Source: DASSUW01 sp963792385 | Lineage (GTDB): Bacteria; Actinomycetota; Thermoleophilia; Solirubrobacterales; Solirubrobacteraceae | Assembly (NCBI GenBank): GCA_963792385.1 | Contig: CAWBVZ010000006.1 | Span: 558,001 to 622,000, forward strand | Direction of reading: 5' to 3' | DNA: 64,000 nt | Made by a program: the position numbers and the translations under genes | Notes under the pieces: generated by a model | What the model was told of the DNA's origin: nothing | The model's input: the letters and a program-made list of their open reading frames with translations, nothing else | Database searches by the model: none | Shown here: positions 49,690 to 58,731 of the stretch, one piece after another | Layout of the letters: every line of letters starts with the position of its first letter | Numbering within the stretch: the first letter of the stretch is position 1

Positions 49690-51445
49690 CCGCGTCCTCT
49701 CCGAACAGCGCGGTGAAGGCGCCGCCGCGCGCGAGCAGCTCCGCCGGCGTGCCGGTCTCGACGACCTCGCCGTCGTCGAGCACGGCGACACGGTCGGCGA
49801 GCGCGAGCGTCGACAGCCGCTGTGTCGCCACGAGCACCGCGCGACCCGCGAGCGCCTCGCGCAGGCGCGCGACGATCCGCAGCTCGGTCTCGGTGTCGAC
49901 CGCCGACAGCGGGTCGTCGAGCACGAGCACCGGCGCATCGCTGAGCAGGGCCCGAGCAAGCGCGACCCGCTGGCGCTGGCCGCCCGAGAGGTTCACACCG
50001 CGCTCGCCGATCGTCGTGTCAAAGCCCTCCGGCAGCTCGGCGGCGAACGCAGTCACTCCGGCGATCTCGCACGCCGCCTCCACCTCGGCCCACGGCGCAC
50101 CGGGGCGGCCCGCCTGCAGGTTGTCGCGCAGGCTCTCGGAGAACAGGATCGGGCGCTGGGTGACGAGCGCGGTGGCGCCGTGCACGTCGGCGAGCGCGAG
50201 CGCGCGCAGGTCGTGGCCGCCGAGGCTGACGGCGCCGGCGGTGGGGTCGTAGAACCGTGGCACGAGCCCGAGCAGCGTCGACTTGCCCGCGCCGGTCGGG
50301 CCGCAGATCGCCAGCACCTCGCCGGGCGCGACGTCGATGCTCACGCCGGCGAGGACCTCCTCGCCGCCGGGATAGGCGAAGCGGACGTCGCGCAGCGAGA
50401 CGCCGACCGGACCGCTGCGGTCGATCGTCTGCGCGTGGTCGGGGTCGGCCAGCATCGGCACGCGATCGAGCCAGGCGAACGACCGGCCCGCCGACGCGAG
50501 CGCTCGCTGGCCGAGATTGATGATCCAGCCCATCGACTCGAGCGGCCACACGAGCTGCAGCAGCAGCTGGATGAACAGCGCGAACTCGCCGTAGGTCAGC
50601 GATCCCTCGATCACGCTGCGGCCGCCGGCGTAGAGCACGACGGCGACGGACAGCGACGGCAGGTAGAACAGGGCCGGGAGGTGGTGCGACTCGACGTTCG
50701 CCTGCCGCAGAACCTCATCGCGGACCGCGTCGGCGCGCACGGCGAACCGCTGCTGCACGTCTCCCTCGCGCCCGAACGCCTGCACCATCTCGATGCCGAC
50801 GACCGCCTCGTTCGCCGACTCGGTGACGTCGGCCTTGCGCTGCTGGACCGCGCGCGAGATCGGCATGACGCGGTGTGCGAAGCGCCAGGCGACGACGGCG
50901 ATCAGCGGCAACGGCAGCGCGCTCCAGAGCGCGAGCTCCGGGTTGGTGAGGCCGAGCACGATGCCCGCGCCGACGAGCATCATCACGCTCTGCGCGCCTT
51001 GCACGAGACCCCAGCCGATGAAGTAGCGGATCGGGTAGAGGTCGTTCGTCGCGCGCGAGACGACCTGTCCGGTCGGATGCATGTCGTAGAACGCGCGCGG
51101 GAAGCGCAGGTAGGCGGCGTACAGCAGCTCGCGCATGCGCGCCTCGACCCCGACGCCGACGCGCGCGGTCGCAAAGCGGCGCAGGAAGTTGATGCCCGCA
51201 CGCACGAGGGCGAGCCCGGTGATCGCCAGAAGCTGCGGCCACAGCGGCCGCACGTCGTGCACGATCGAGCCGTCGATCGTGCGCGCGACGAGGATCGGGA
51301 TCGCGAGCGACAACGCGCTGTACGCGAGCGCATAGCCAAGCCCGATCGCGGTCAGGCGCCACTGCTCGCGCCACACGCCGCCAAGCCGGCGGGCGGTCGC
51401 GCGGAGGTCGTAATCAGGTGGGTCGAAGGCGAGTGGATCGATCAT
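49679..51445 (-). CDS. ABC exporter half-transporter (degenerate NBD)
   Basis: 588 residues. Six-helix membrane domain, Walker A GPTGAGKST, canonical signature LSGGQ (486-490), Walker B VLVLD510, but residue 511 is Asp instead of the catalytic Glu (LDDPLSAVD), and the H-loop His is Gln (VATQRLSTL). This is the inactive-site partner expected in heterodimeric exporters, its degenerate Walker site pairing with the deviant LSAGE signature of the partner. First gene of the pair, overlapping the second by 11 bases. Confidence 0.93.
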   Translation of the reverse strand: MIDPLAFDPPDYDLRATARRLGGVWREQWRLTAIGLGYALAYSALSLAIPILVARTIDGSIVHDVRPLWPQLLAITGLALVRAGINFLRRFATARVGVGVEARMRELLYAAYLRFPRAFYDMHPTGQVVSRATNDLYPIRYFIGWGLVQGAQSVMMLVGAGIVLGLTNPELALWSALPLPLIAVVAWRFAHRVMPISRAVQQRKADVTESANEAVVGIEMVQAFGREGDVQQRFAVRADAVRDEVLRQANVESHHLPALFYLPSLSVAVVLYAGGRSVIEGSLTYGEFALFIQLLLQLVWPLESMGWIINLGQRALASAGRSFAWLDRVPMLADPDHAQTIDRSGPVGVSLRDVRFAYPGGEEVLAGVSIDVAPGEVLAICGPTGAGKSTLLGLVPRFYDPTAGAVSLGGHDLRALALADVHGATALVTQRPILFSESLRDNLQAGRPGAPWAEVEAACEIAGVTAFAAELPEGFDTTIGERGVNLSGGQRQRVALARALLSDAPVLVLDDPLSAVDTETELRIVARLREALAGRAVLVATQRLSTLALADRVAVLDDGEVVETGTPAELLARGGAFTALFGEDAVAA

Positions 51446-51519
51446 CGGCAGCCGGCTGATGATGACGACTGGCCCGCACGGACCCGACGGGGTTCGCTAC
51501 GGTCGGGAGTGGAGTCGCC

Positions 51520-52413
51520 GTGGCTACGACCGTTCCGTTTTGGATCATCGACGTGTTCGCCGAGCGCCCGCTGACGGGGAACCCGCTGGCGCTCGTGGCG
51601 CAGGCCGAGCTGCTCGACGAGGCGACGCTGCGGCTGGTCGCACGCGAGTTCAACCAGTCCGAGACCACGTTCCTGCTGCCCTCCCCGATGGACGCGACAT
51701 GGCGCCTGCGTTCGTTCACACCGACCGGAGCGGAGGTCGTCGGGGCGGGTCACAACGCACTCGGCGCATGGTGGTGGCTCGCCGACGCCGGCCACCTCGA
51801 GCTGCACCTCGGAGCCGGGCACTTCACGCAACAGCTCGGCGACCGGGTACTGCCCGTCGACGTGCTCGCCGGTGACGGCGGGCGCCCCGTCGCGATCGCG
51901 ATGGACCAGGCGCCGGCGCGGTTCGACGCGACCGTCCCGGACGCGGCGCGGCTCGCAGCGGCGCTCGGCCTGGAGACCGGCGAGCTGCGTTCCGATGTCC
52001 CGGCCCAGGTCGTCGACACCGGCGCGGCGCACCTGCTCGTCCCGGCCGTCGACCACAACGCGGTCGACCGCGCCCGGCCCGACGCCCCGGCGCTCCTTGC
52101 CGAGCTTCAGGCCGTCGACGGCCAGGGCTGTTACCTGTACTCGCTCGACCCGCCGGTGCCGGACGCGACGGCCTATGCACGCTTCTTCAATCCCACGGTC
52201 GGGATATGGGAGGACCCCGCGACCGGCAGCGCCGCCGGTCCGCTCGCGTGCCAGCTGGTCGCGCGAGGTCTTGCCCCGGACGGGTCGACGATCGTCGTCG
52301 AACAGGGGCACGCGATGGGACGCCCAAGTCGCATCCGCGTCGATGTCTCGGGCGCGTCCGTGCGCATCGCGGGTGCCGGCGTCGTCGTGGCCGAGGGGAA
52401 GTTGAGCATCTGA
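51520..52413 (+). CDS. PhzF-family isomerase-like protein
   Basis: 297 residues from GTG 51520 with GGAG six bases upstream. Diaminopimelate-epimerase-like fold: DVFAERPLTGNPLALV, the conserved catalytic glutamate E48 in FNQSETTFLLP, and EDPATGSAAGPLACQLVARG. PhzF isomerises DHHA in phenazine synthesis, but most stand-alone members act on unknown substrates, and no phenazine genes are nearby. Its stop overlaps the ATG of the deaminase (TGATG). Confidence 0.9.
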   Translation: MATTVPFWIIDVFAERPLTGNPLALVAQAELLDEATLRLVAREFNQSETTFLLPSPMDATWRLRSFTPTGAEVVGAGHNALGAWWWLADAGHLELHLGAGHFTQQLGDRVLPVDVLAGDGGRPVAIAMDQAPARFDATVPDAARLAAALGLETGELRSDVPAQVVDTGAAHLLVPAVDHNAVDRARPDAPALLAELQAVDGQGCYLYSLDPPVPDATAYARFFNPTVGIWEDPATGSAAGPLACQLVARGLAPDGSTIVVEQGHAMGRPSRIRVDVSGASVRIAGAGVVVAEGKLSI

Positions 52414-52850
52414 TGACCGAGACCGACGAGCGCAACCTCAGACGCGCGATCGAGCTCGCGGGCGAGGCGCGGCAAGCCGGCGACATGCCGTTCGGATCGC
52501 TGCTCGTGGGGCCGGCCGGCGAGGTGCTCGCCGAGGATCGCAACACGGTCCTCAGCGACCGCGACGTGACGGCGCATCCGGAGCTCAAGCTCGCCCGCTG
52601 GGCGGGGCGCGAGCTGGCGCCCGGCGTCGCGCGCGACACGACCATGTACACGAGTTGCGAGCCCTGCCCGATGTGCCGCGGGGCGATCGCCCGCTCTGGC
52701 CTTGGGCGCGTCGTCTTCGCGCTGTCGGGAGAGCAGCTGGGCGAGCTCAGGCCGCCCGGCGTCGCCGGGCCGGACGCTGCCGCGGTTCGCTACGACGGGC
52801 CGGCGCTGCTCAAGGAAGCGCAGATCCCCGTCCGCGGCTACTACGACTGA
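52413..52850 (+). CDS. Nucleoside/guanine deaminase-like (CDA fold) enzyme
   Basis: 145 residues. Zinc site of the cytidine deaminase superfamily: H55-P-E57 (TAHPELKLAR) and P84-C85-P-M-C88. The MPFGSLLVGPAGEVLAEDRN strand and C-terminal GYYD resemble guanine or other purine deaminases (tRNA-independent), although the usual HAE is HPE. Translationally coupled to phzF, so both may act on the same metabolite. Confidence 0.85.
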   Translation: MTETDERNLRRAIELAGEARQAGDMPFGSLLVGPAGEVLAEDRNTVLSDRDVTAHPELKLARWAGRELAPGVARDTTMYTSCEPCPMCRGAIARSGLGRVVFALSGEQLGELRPPGVAGPDAAAVRYDGPALLKEAQIPVRGYYD

Positions 52851-52863
52851 GCAGCCGCATTCC

Positions 52864-52877
52864 CCAGGATCCTGGGA
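52864..52877. terminator. 14-bp palindrome and hairpin after phzF-deaminase
   Basis: CCCAGGATCCTGGG is a perfect palindrome 14 bases past the deaminase stop, followed by CGGTGA-TGCC-TCACCG. Both lie in the 63-base gap before the LuxR gene; either terminator or regulator operator. Confidence 0.4.
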
Positions 52878-52913
52878 TGGACGCCGGTTCGGTGATGCCT
52901 CACCGTTCGGCGG

Positions 52914-53987
52914 ATGGCAAGCACCGCTCAGGCCGTTGAGCCGTTTCCGCTGATGCGCTTCGTCCAGGCGCTCAACGGGTGCCGGACTCTCGACCAGCTT
53001 GGACGCACATTCACCGCCGGATTCGGTCGCCTGCTGGCGGTTCCAATGTTCGGGTTCAACGTGGTCCACCCGGGCACCACGCGGCTGCGCCACCACGTAG
53101 CCGCGAACGTCAGCGACGTCTTCGTGACGCGGTACATCCGTGAGGTGATGGACGACGACCCCCTGCGCGTCGAGGCCCATGAATCCGGGCGGGTCGTCTA
53201 CAACCTCGACCTGATGTCGCCGCTCGAGTGGGAGGAGAGCGACGCCTATCGCCGGGCCTACTCGATGCAGCGGATGCGGCACGTCGTCGAGGCGCCGCTG
53301 ATGGCCGCCGGCCAGCCAGTCGGCAGCCTGCACTTCGCCACCAACGCCGTCGAGCACGACGTCGGCGCCGGTGACATTCAGCTGGCCGAAGCGCTGGCGG
53401 ACGTCCTCGCACAAGCCGTAGTGGACATCGACTCGCGCGAGCACGTCGCGCGCGAGCGCGAGGAGGCGCGCGCCGCGCTCGAGGTCAGCAGGGTCGCCGT
53501 CGTGGTCAGCGACCCGTCCGCGACCGAGCTGCGGCTCAACGAGTCGGCCCGGCGACTGCTCGCCGACGTCGTCGATGCAGACGAACGCCTGCACCGGATG
53601 CTCGGCCGCCGCGCCGAGGATGGGCCGTCCTCGCGCCGGCTCGACGTCGACCTGCTGACCGGAGATACCGCGACGCTGCACGCGGACTTCAACCCGCTCG
53701 GCGACGACACCGGCGCGCTCGTCGCCGTGCTCGACCTGCAGCGCAACCATCCGCGCGTCTCGCCGGCCGCCCTCGCCACCTTGACGCCGCGCGAGGCCGA
53801 GGTGGCCGCGCTCGTGGTCGACGGGCTCGCCGATCGCGAGATCGCCGAACAGCTGTTCCTGAGCCACCACACGGTGAGCCAGTACGTGAAGCGCATCTAC
53901 CGCAAGCTCGACGTCGATTCGCGCGTCGGGCTCACGCGGCTCCTGCTGGGCGCGCCGCCGGCAGCGGCTACGCCCCGAGCCGAGTGA
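52914..53987 (+). CDS. LuxR-family regulator with N-terminal sensor domain
   Basis: 357 residues. Residues 1-180 look like a GAF/autoinducer-type sensor (FVQALNGCRTLDQLGRTFTA, VVEAPLMAAGQPVGSLHFAT), a linker helix and PAS-like strand follow, and the C-terminal LuxR helix-turn-helix reads LTPREAEVAALVVDGLADRE then SHHTVSQYVKRIYRKLDVDS. No receiver domain, so it is probably ligand-controlled. Same strand as phzF-deaminase; its 3' end overlaps the convergent TetR gene by 20 bases. Confidence 0.88.
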   Translation: MASTAQAVEPFPLMRFVQALNGCRTLDQLGRTFTAGFGRLLAVPMFGFNVVHPGTTRLRHHVAANVSDVFVTRYIREVMDDDPLRVEAHESGRVVYNLDLMSPLEWEESDAYRRAYSMQRMRHVVEAPLMAAGQPVGSLHFATNAVEHDVGAGDIQLAEALADVLAQAVVDIDSREHVAREREEARAALEVSRVAVVVSDPSATELRLNESARRLLADVVDADERLHRMLGRRAEDGPSSRRLDVDLLTGDTATLHADFNPLGDDTGALVAVLDLQRNHPRVSPAALATLTPREAEVAALVVDGLADREIAEQLFLSHHTVSQYVKRIYRKLDVDSRVGLTRLLLGAPPAAATPRAE

Positions 53988-54534
53988 GCGCAAGCTTCAG
54001 CACGTCCGCACGGGTGCGCGCGCCGTGATCGGCGGCGATGAAGTGGCTCCCGATCCAGAGCGAGTAGAAGACCATGCAGCGAGCCTCGACCTCGTCCGCG
54101 TCGGGGCCTAGCGCGCCGAACAGCGAGCGCAGGTATTCCATGCGCCGGTTGTCGACGCGCCGGAGACGCTCCGCGACGGTCGGGTCGCGCCGGGCCCAGT
54201 CGCGGACTGCGAGGTCGGTCCTCAGCGGCTCGTCACCGGAGCCGGCGAGCGCGGAGAGCCGCCGCAGCTTTGCCGTCGCGTCTCCGCCCTCGCTCTCGAC
54301 GCGCTCGATCACGTCGTCGACGCTGATCCGCTCCCACGTGTCGAGGATCTCCTCGAGCAGCGCGCGCCGGTCGTCGAAGTGCCAGTAGAAGCCGCCCCTG
54401 GTGACCCCGAGCGCCTGCGCCAGCAGCTCGATCCGGACGGCGTCCGGGCCGCCGGCCGCGAGAGCTAGCAGGCCCTCCTCGATCCAGCGGCTGCGTGGCG
54501 TGCGGGTCGCGGCAGGGCTCATTCCTCGTTCCAT
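53968..54534 (-). CDS. TetR/AcrR-family regulator
   Basis: 188 residues from ATG 54534. HTH: RWIEEGLLALAAGGPDAVRI then ELLAQALGVTRGGFYWHFDD. The C-terminal domain is all-helical, as in TetR ligand domains. The start codon lies inside a 30-bp palindrome (54525-54554) that also abuts the start of the divergent membrane protein gene, a textbook autorepressing arrangement. Confidence 0.92.
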   Translation of the reverse strand: MERGMSPAATRTPRSRWIEEGLLALAAGGPDAVRIELLAQALGVTRGGFYWHFDDRRALLEEILDTWERISVDDVIERVESEGGDATAKLRRLSALAGSGDEPLRTDLAVRDWARRDPTVAERLRRVDNRRMEYLRSLFGALGPDADEVEARCMVFYSLWIGSHFIAADHGARTRADVLKLALTRLGA

Positions 54535-54554
54535 ACAGTAGTGTATGGAACGAG
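54525..54554. promoter_or_regulatory. TetR operator: perfect 13-bp inverted repeat
   Basis: CTCGTTCCATACA and TGTATGGAACGAG with a GTAG centre, 30 bp in all, with no mismatch. It covers the TetR start codon and ends one base before the ATG of the divergent gene at 54555, so one bound dimer could block both genes. Confidence 0.8.
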
Positions 54555-54974
54555 ATGAACGTCCCGCTGATCGCCGCCGGAGCCCTCGCCACTGTCGGCG
54601 CCGCCGTTCACGGGGTCGGAGGCGAGGTCCTCGTCGTGAGAAAGCTCTCGCCGGCGATGCTGCCGTCCAGTCGCTTCGGCGGCCCGCGGGCGACCAAGAC
54701 GATGATCCACGCCTCCTGGCACCTCACGACCGTCGCCTTTCTCAGCGTCGGATCCGGGCTGCTGCTGTCAGGGTCGGTCGTCCACGGCGACACCGCCCGC
54801 GGAATCGGCCTGCTCGCCGCCGCCGCGTCGACCGGCTTTGCGGCCGTTACGGTCGCTCTGGGCGCCGCCTCCGGCCCATCGCCTCGATCGTTGTACCGGC
54901 ACCCCGCTCCCGCGCTGCTGACCGCCACCGCCGCGCTGGCGTGGTGGGGCGCGCTTTCTGAGCGGCGGGGCTAG
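54555..54974 (+). CDS. Hypothetical four-helix membrane protein
   Basis: 139 residues, four hydrophobic segments (MNVPLIAAGALATVGAAVHG, TTVAFLSVGSGLLLSG, GIGLLAAAASTGFAAVTVAL, ALLTATAALAWWGAL). A charged loop holds RATKTMIHASWH with a His pair. No family recognised. Start at 54555 directly follows the TetR palindrome, so it is the likely target of that repressor. Its stop overlaps the convergent MarR gene by 4 bases. Confidence 0.7.
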   Translation: MNVPLIAAGALATVGAAVHGVGGEVLVVRKLSPAMLPSSRFGGPRATKTMIHASWHLTTVAFLSVGSGLLLSGSVVHGDTARGIGLLAAAASTGFAAVTVALGAASGPSPRSLYRHPAPALLTATAALAWWGALSERRG

Positions 54975-55423
54975 ACGCCTTCGGCGGTGGCGGCGAGCGC
55001 GCCGTCGCCGAGCGCCTTCGCCAGCAGCGCGCGCAGCACGCCGCGCTCCTCGGCGTCGAGGGCACCGAGCGCCTCGTCGGTCACGCTCTCGACCGCGCGC
55101 TCGGCGCGCACCAGCGCCTTGCGACCGGCAGGGGTGCTGCGGACGATGTGGCGGCGGCGATCCTCGCGATCGCGCTCGCGGACCGCGAAGCCGCGCTCCT
55201 CGAGGCCGTTGAGCAACAGCACGACCATGTTGGCGTCGATCCCCATGACATCGCTGAGCTCGCGCTGCGTCGTGCCGGACTCGCCCAGGTAGCTCAGCAT
55301 CACGAACTCCTTGAGCCGCATCCCGAGCTGATCCTCATCCACGAGCCGGTACGCGCTCCGCGCGAGGCGCGTCAAGAGCACGACGGCGCCGGCGGTCGTG
55401 CGGGTCGGCGTCGGCGTATTCAT
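54971..55423 (-). CDS. MarR-family transcriptional regulator
   Basis: 150 residues. Winged helix: FVMLSYLGESGTTQRELSDV, MGIDANMVVLLLNGLEERGF and the wing RDREDRRRHIVRSTPAGRKA. Divergent from a DHA2-type MFS exporter with an AT-richer 67-base gap full of short repeats, so it most probably represses that exporter in response to a drug-like ligand. Confidence 0.92.
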   Translation of the reverse strand: MNTPTPTRTTAGAVVLLTRLARSAYRLVDEDQLGMRLKEFVMLSYLGESGTTQRELSDVMGIDANMVVLLLNGLEERGFAVRERDREDRRRHIVRSTPAGRKALVRAERAVESVTDEALGALDAEERGVLRALLAKALGDGALAATAEGV

Positions 55424-55490
55424 GAGGGCCTACAGGATACCATCTTCAAGATCGTCATGTCTTCCTAATCGTCATGATATGGTGATGATC
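55424..55490. promoter_or_regulatory. MarR-MFS divergent promoter with repeated motifs
   Basis: The gap contains a direct repeat ATCGTCATG (twice, 13 bases apart), the dyad TCATGAT/ATCATGA flanking the MFS start, and CATGTCTTC matched imperfectly by GAAGACAAG. AT content is well above the flanks. Likely overlapping MarR operator and two promoters. Confidence 0.5.
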
Positions 55491-56945
55491 ATGAAGACAA
55501 GAGACAAGCGATGGCTGGCCCTCGCGGTGGTCTGCATGGGCCAGCTGATGTTGATCCTCGACGCGACGATCGTGGCCGTCGCGCTCCCGGTGATCAAGAC
55601 CGACCTGCATTTCTCTTCCTCGTCGCTCACGTGGGTGCCCAACGCCTACCTGATCGCGTTCGGCAGCTTCTTGCTATTGGGCGGCCGCCTGGGCGACCTC
55701 ATCGGCCGCACGCGGATGTTCCTCGCGGGCATCGCGATCTTCACCGGCGCCTCGATGCTGTGCGGCTTCGCCGACAGCGAGGGAATGCTGATCGCCGCAC
55801 GTTTCGTGCAAGGCATCGGCGCCGCCGTCGGCGCCTCGGCGATCCTCGCCCTGATCGTCGTCGAGTTCCCCGACCCGGCCGAGCGGATCCGGGCGATGTC
55901 CGCGTACACGTTCGTCAGCGTCGCGGGCGGGTCGATCGGCCTGATCGCCGGCGGCCTGCTGACCCAGGCACTGGACTGGCACTGGATCTTCTTCATCAAC
56001 CTGCCGATCGGCATCGGCGCCTACCTGCTCGGGATGGCCACGCTCGACCGCGACCGCGGCCTCGGGCTCGGCCGTGACGTCGACGTCCTCGGCTCCGTGC
56101 TGATCACCGGCGCGACGATGACCGCCATCTATGCGATCGTCGGCTCCGAGCAGTACGGACTCGGCTCCGCGCGCACGCTCGGGTTCGGCGCGATCGCCGC
56201 CGTGATGTTCGCTGCGTTCGTGACCGTCGAGCGGCGGATCGCCAACCCGATCCTGCCGCTCGCGATCATGCGGCTGCGCAGCCTGTGGGTCGCCTGCCTT
56301 GTGCGCGCGCTGATGGTGTGCGGCATGTGGGCGACGTTCTTCGTCGGGGCGCTCTACCTCGAGCGCGTGCAAGGCCTAGGCCCGATCGCGGCGGGCGCGG
56401 CGTTCCTGCCCCAGACGCTGACCGTCGCGGCGTTCTCGCTGGGGCCGACGAACTGGCTGATCCAGCGGTTCGGCGAACGGCGCATGTTGCTGTTCGGCCT
56501 CACCGCGCTGACTGCCGGCCTCGTGGTGTTCGCGATCGTCCTCCAACCGGGCGCGGCGTACTTCCCGCAGCTGTTCCTCGCCTTCGTGCTGATCGGCGTC
56601 GGGGCGGGCACGTCGTTCATGGTGCTCATGACGCTCGCGCTGGCCGATGTCCCGGCGCGCGACGCCGGGATCGCCTCGGGCCTCCTCAACGTCTCGGTGC
56701 AGATCTCCGCGGCGCTTGGGCTGGCGGTGCTCGGAACCATCGCCGCGAGCCAGACGAACGCCCTGGAGGCGCACGGCAACACGACGATCGAGGCGCTCGC
56801 CGGCGGCTACCAGCTGGCGTTCATCGTGGCCGCGGGGTGCGTCGCGGCGGGGCTGCTCGCTTCGATCCTGTTGATGCGCGCGCCCGAGCCGGCGGCTGTC
56901 CCGGCCGCCGCCGAGGCCGAGCTCGAGCTCGACCTGGCGGCGTAG
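55491..56945 (+). CDS. MFS drug exporter, DHA2 (EmrB/QacA, 14-helix) family
   Basis: 484 residues from ATG 55491; upstream in-frame ATGs at 55479 and 55485 are possible. Fourteen hydrophobic segments; motif LDATIVAVALPVIKTDLHFS in helix 1 carries the DHA2 signature Asp, and GGRLGDLIGRTRMF is the MFS loop 2-3 motif. FINLPIGIGAYLL is the motif C-like segment of antiporters. Drug or metabolite proton antiport, controlled by the divergent MarR protein. Confidence 0.92.
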   Translation: MKTRDKRWLALAVVCMGQLMLILDATIVAVALPVIKTDLHFSSSSLTWVPNAYLIAFGSFLLLGGRLGDLIGRTRMFLAGIAIFTGASMLCGFADSEGMLIAARFVQGIGAAVGASAILALIVVEFPDPAERIRAMSAYTFVSVAGGSIGLIAGGLLTQALDWHWIFFINLPIGIGAYLLGMATLDRDRGLGLGRDVDVLGSVLITGATMTAIYAIVGSEQYGLGSARTLGFGAIAAVMFAAFVTVERRIANPILPLAIMRLRSLWVACLVRALMVCGMWATFFVGALYLERVQGLGPIAAGAAFLPQTLTVAAFSLGPTNWLIQRFGERRMLLFGLTALTAGLVVFAIVLQPGAAYFPQLFLAFVLIGVGAGTSFMVLMTLALADVPARDAGIASGLLNVSVQISAALGLAVLGTIAASQTNALEAHGNTTIEALAGGYQLAFIVAAGCVAAGLLASILLMRAPEPAAVPAAAEAELELDLAA

Positions 56946-56974
56946 GAGTACCGGGCGGCGGGCGCTGCGTCGGC

Positions 56975-58648
56975 TCAGCGCACGATCCGGAGCGCGACCG
57001 CCCGCCGCCCGCCGCGGTTGCCCGCGGCGTCCTTCGGCGTCGCGCGCAGCGTGTAGCGACCGGGCGGGAGCGCCCGCTTGCCGACACGGCCACTGAACGC
57101 GAGCTTCGAACGCCCCGCACCGACCGCGCGGGAGAAGCCGCCCTTGCGGGTGTTCAGCGTGCAGCGCCTGCGCTTGCGATTGGCGCGCGTCGGCTTGCGG
57201 CAGCGCCCGCCGACGCGGCGACCCGTGCTCACCGCGAACGCGTCGAAGCGGACGGTCGCCGGCTCGCTGAGATCGAGCGTCAGCGTGGTGCCCCGCCGCG
57301 CGCGGAACCGACGCGGCGCCGCCGAGAAGCGCGACAGGATCGGCGCCGTGCGATCGGTGCCGGCGCCGCCCGCGGGAGGCGGGGTGATGCCCTCCAGCCG
57401 CGCGACCGCGATGTCGTCGTCGGGCTGGGTCGCCCCGGCAACCACGATCCGGCCATCGGCCTGCACCGCCACCGCATTTGCGAAATCGCCTGCCCCGAAG
57501 CCGACGGTCGTCCTGCCGTCGGCGCTGAACGTCGGATCGAGCGCGCCACCCGGCTGCAGTCTCGCCACCGCGAAGTCGACGTCCACCACGGAGACGGCCA
57601 CAGCGCCGGCGACGACGATCCTGCCGTCGGGCTGCAACGCCGCCGCGTAGGCCGCCTCGAGGCCGAAGAGCCCGAAGGCGATCTCGGACGTCCCGCCGCT
57701 GCCGAACGTGGCGTCGAACGTACCGTTGGGGTTCAGCTGCACGACGACGACGTCGTAGAGGGCACCGCCGTATCCGGCGACGACGATCTTGCCATCGGGG
57801 CGCACCCGCACGGCCTTCGCTGCGACCTCGCTGCCGGTTCCGAAGGTCAGCTTGCCGGTGCCGGCGAAGGTCTCGTCCAGCGTGCCGTCGACGTCGTAGC
57901 GTGCGACGGCCATCCGGGGCGAGGTGGGACTCCACGTGACGCCGGCGACGACGATCTTGCCGTTCGGCTGCAGCGCCACCGCGTTGGGGGTGTCCTGGGC
58001 GCCGAAGTCTGCGTCCGCGAAGCTGGTGCCGTCCGGCGAGCCGTCGGGCTTCAGTCGCGTGACCGCGAAGTCGGGGTTGTTGTTGACGCTGTGCGAGCTG
58101 ACGACCACGATCGCGCCGTCGGGCTGCACGATGATCCCCGAGATCTGCGACTGCTCGCGGGAGCCGAACACCTTCTTCCCGTCGCCGTCCGCTCCCCCCG
58201 GGTCGAAGCTCGCGTCGAGCGCGCCCCCGGGCAGGAAGCGCGCGATCGCCATGCCTTCGTTGTCCGTCGTGCCCGCGACGAGGATCTTGCCGTCTGATTG
58301 CAGCGCCGCCGCGTATGCCATATCGATGCCGCCGAAGTCCGCGACAGCCGTCCCATCGTCGCCGAAGACGGTGTCGAGCGACCCGTCGGGGTTGAGCCGT
58401 GAGACCGTGAAGTTCTCGTTCGGGCCGCCGTGGCCGGCGACGAGGATCTTGCTGTCGGATTGCACGAGCACCTCCACCGCACGGTCGGCGCCGCCGTAGT
58501 TCACGGTCCGCTTGCCGTCGCCGTCGAAGGTGGGATCCAGGTCGCCCGCGTCCGCCTGCGCGACGCCCGCCGGCGCCGCCAGCAGGATCACCGCCAAGGC
58601 GACCGTCGCCATGCGCCGAACCGGCCCGATGTTCTTTGTGATGATCAT
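56975..58648 (-). CDS. Secreted delta-60 repeat beta-propeller-like protein
   Basis: 557 residues. Signal peptide (ATVALAVILLAAPAGVAQA), then about seven delta-60 repeats, each built as DxxF-GDGxxxxxFG, AxALQxDGKIVVAG and AVARLxPDGxLD (for example AYAAALQSDGKILVAGTTDN). A C-terminal domain of about 140 residues is basic with four cysteines (GRCRKPTRANRKRRRC) and ends YTLRATPKDAAGNRGGRRAV, an Ig-like strand. Extracellular; binding role unknown. Confidence 0.87.
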   Translation of the reverse strand: MIITKNIGPVRRMATVALAVILLAAPAGVAQADAGDLDPTFDGDGKRTVNYGGADRAVEVLVQSDSKILVAGHGGPNENFTVSRLNPDGSLDTVFGDDGTAVADFGGIDMAYAAALQSDGKILVAGTTDNEGMAIARFLPGGALDASFDPGGADGDGKKVFGSREQSQISGIIVQPDGAIVVVSSHSVNNNPDFAVTRLKPDGSPDGTSFADADFGAQDTPNAVALQPNGKIVVAGVTWSPTSPRMAVARYDVDGTLDETFAGTGKLTFGTGSEVAAKAVRVRPDGKIVVAGYGGALYDVVVVQLNPNGTFDATFGSGGTSEIAFGLFGLEAAYAAALQPDGRIVVAGAVAVSVVDVDFAVARLQPGGALDPTFSADGRTTVGFGAGDFANAVAVQADGRIVVAGATQPDDDIAVARLEGITPPPAGGAGTDRTAPILSRFSAAPRRFRARRGTTLTLDLSEPATVRFDAFAVSTGRRVGGRCRKPTRANRKRRRCTLNTRKGGFSRAVGAGRSKLAFSGRVGKRALPPGRYTLRATPKDAAGNRGGRRAVALRIVR

Positions 58649-58731
58649 CGGCCGACGCTAGGTCGGAGCGCGTCCGCCGCGAAACGGGACAACGGCCCAT
58701 GTTGGGCACGGCAGCTGCCTATGTTGTGTGC

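Noticed and set aside
51520..52850. Phenazine biosynthesis cluster suggested by PhzF
   Set aside because: No phzA/B, D, E or G genes nearby; stand-alone PhzF-like proteins are common.
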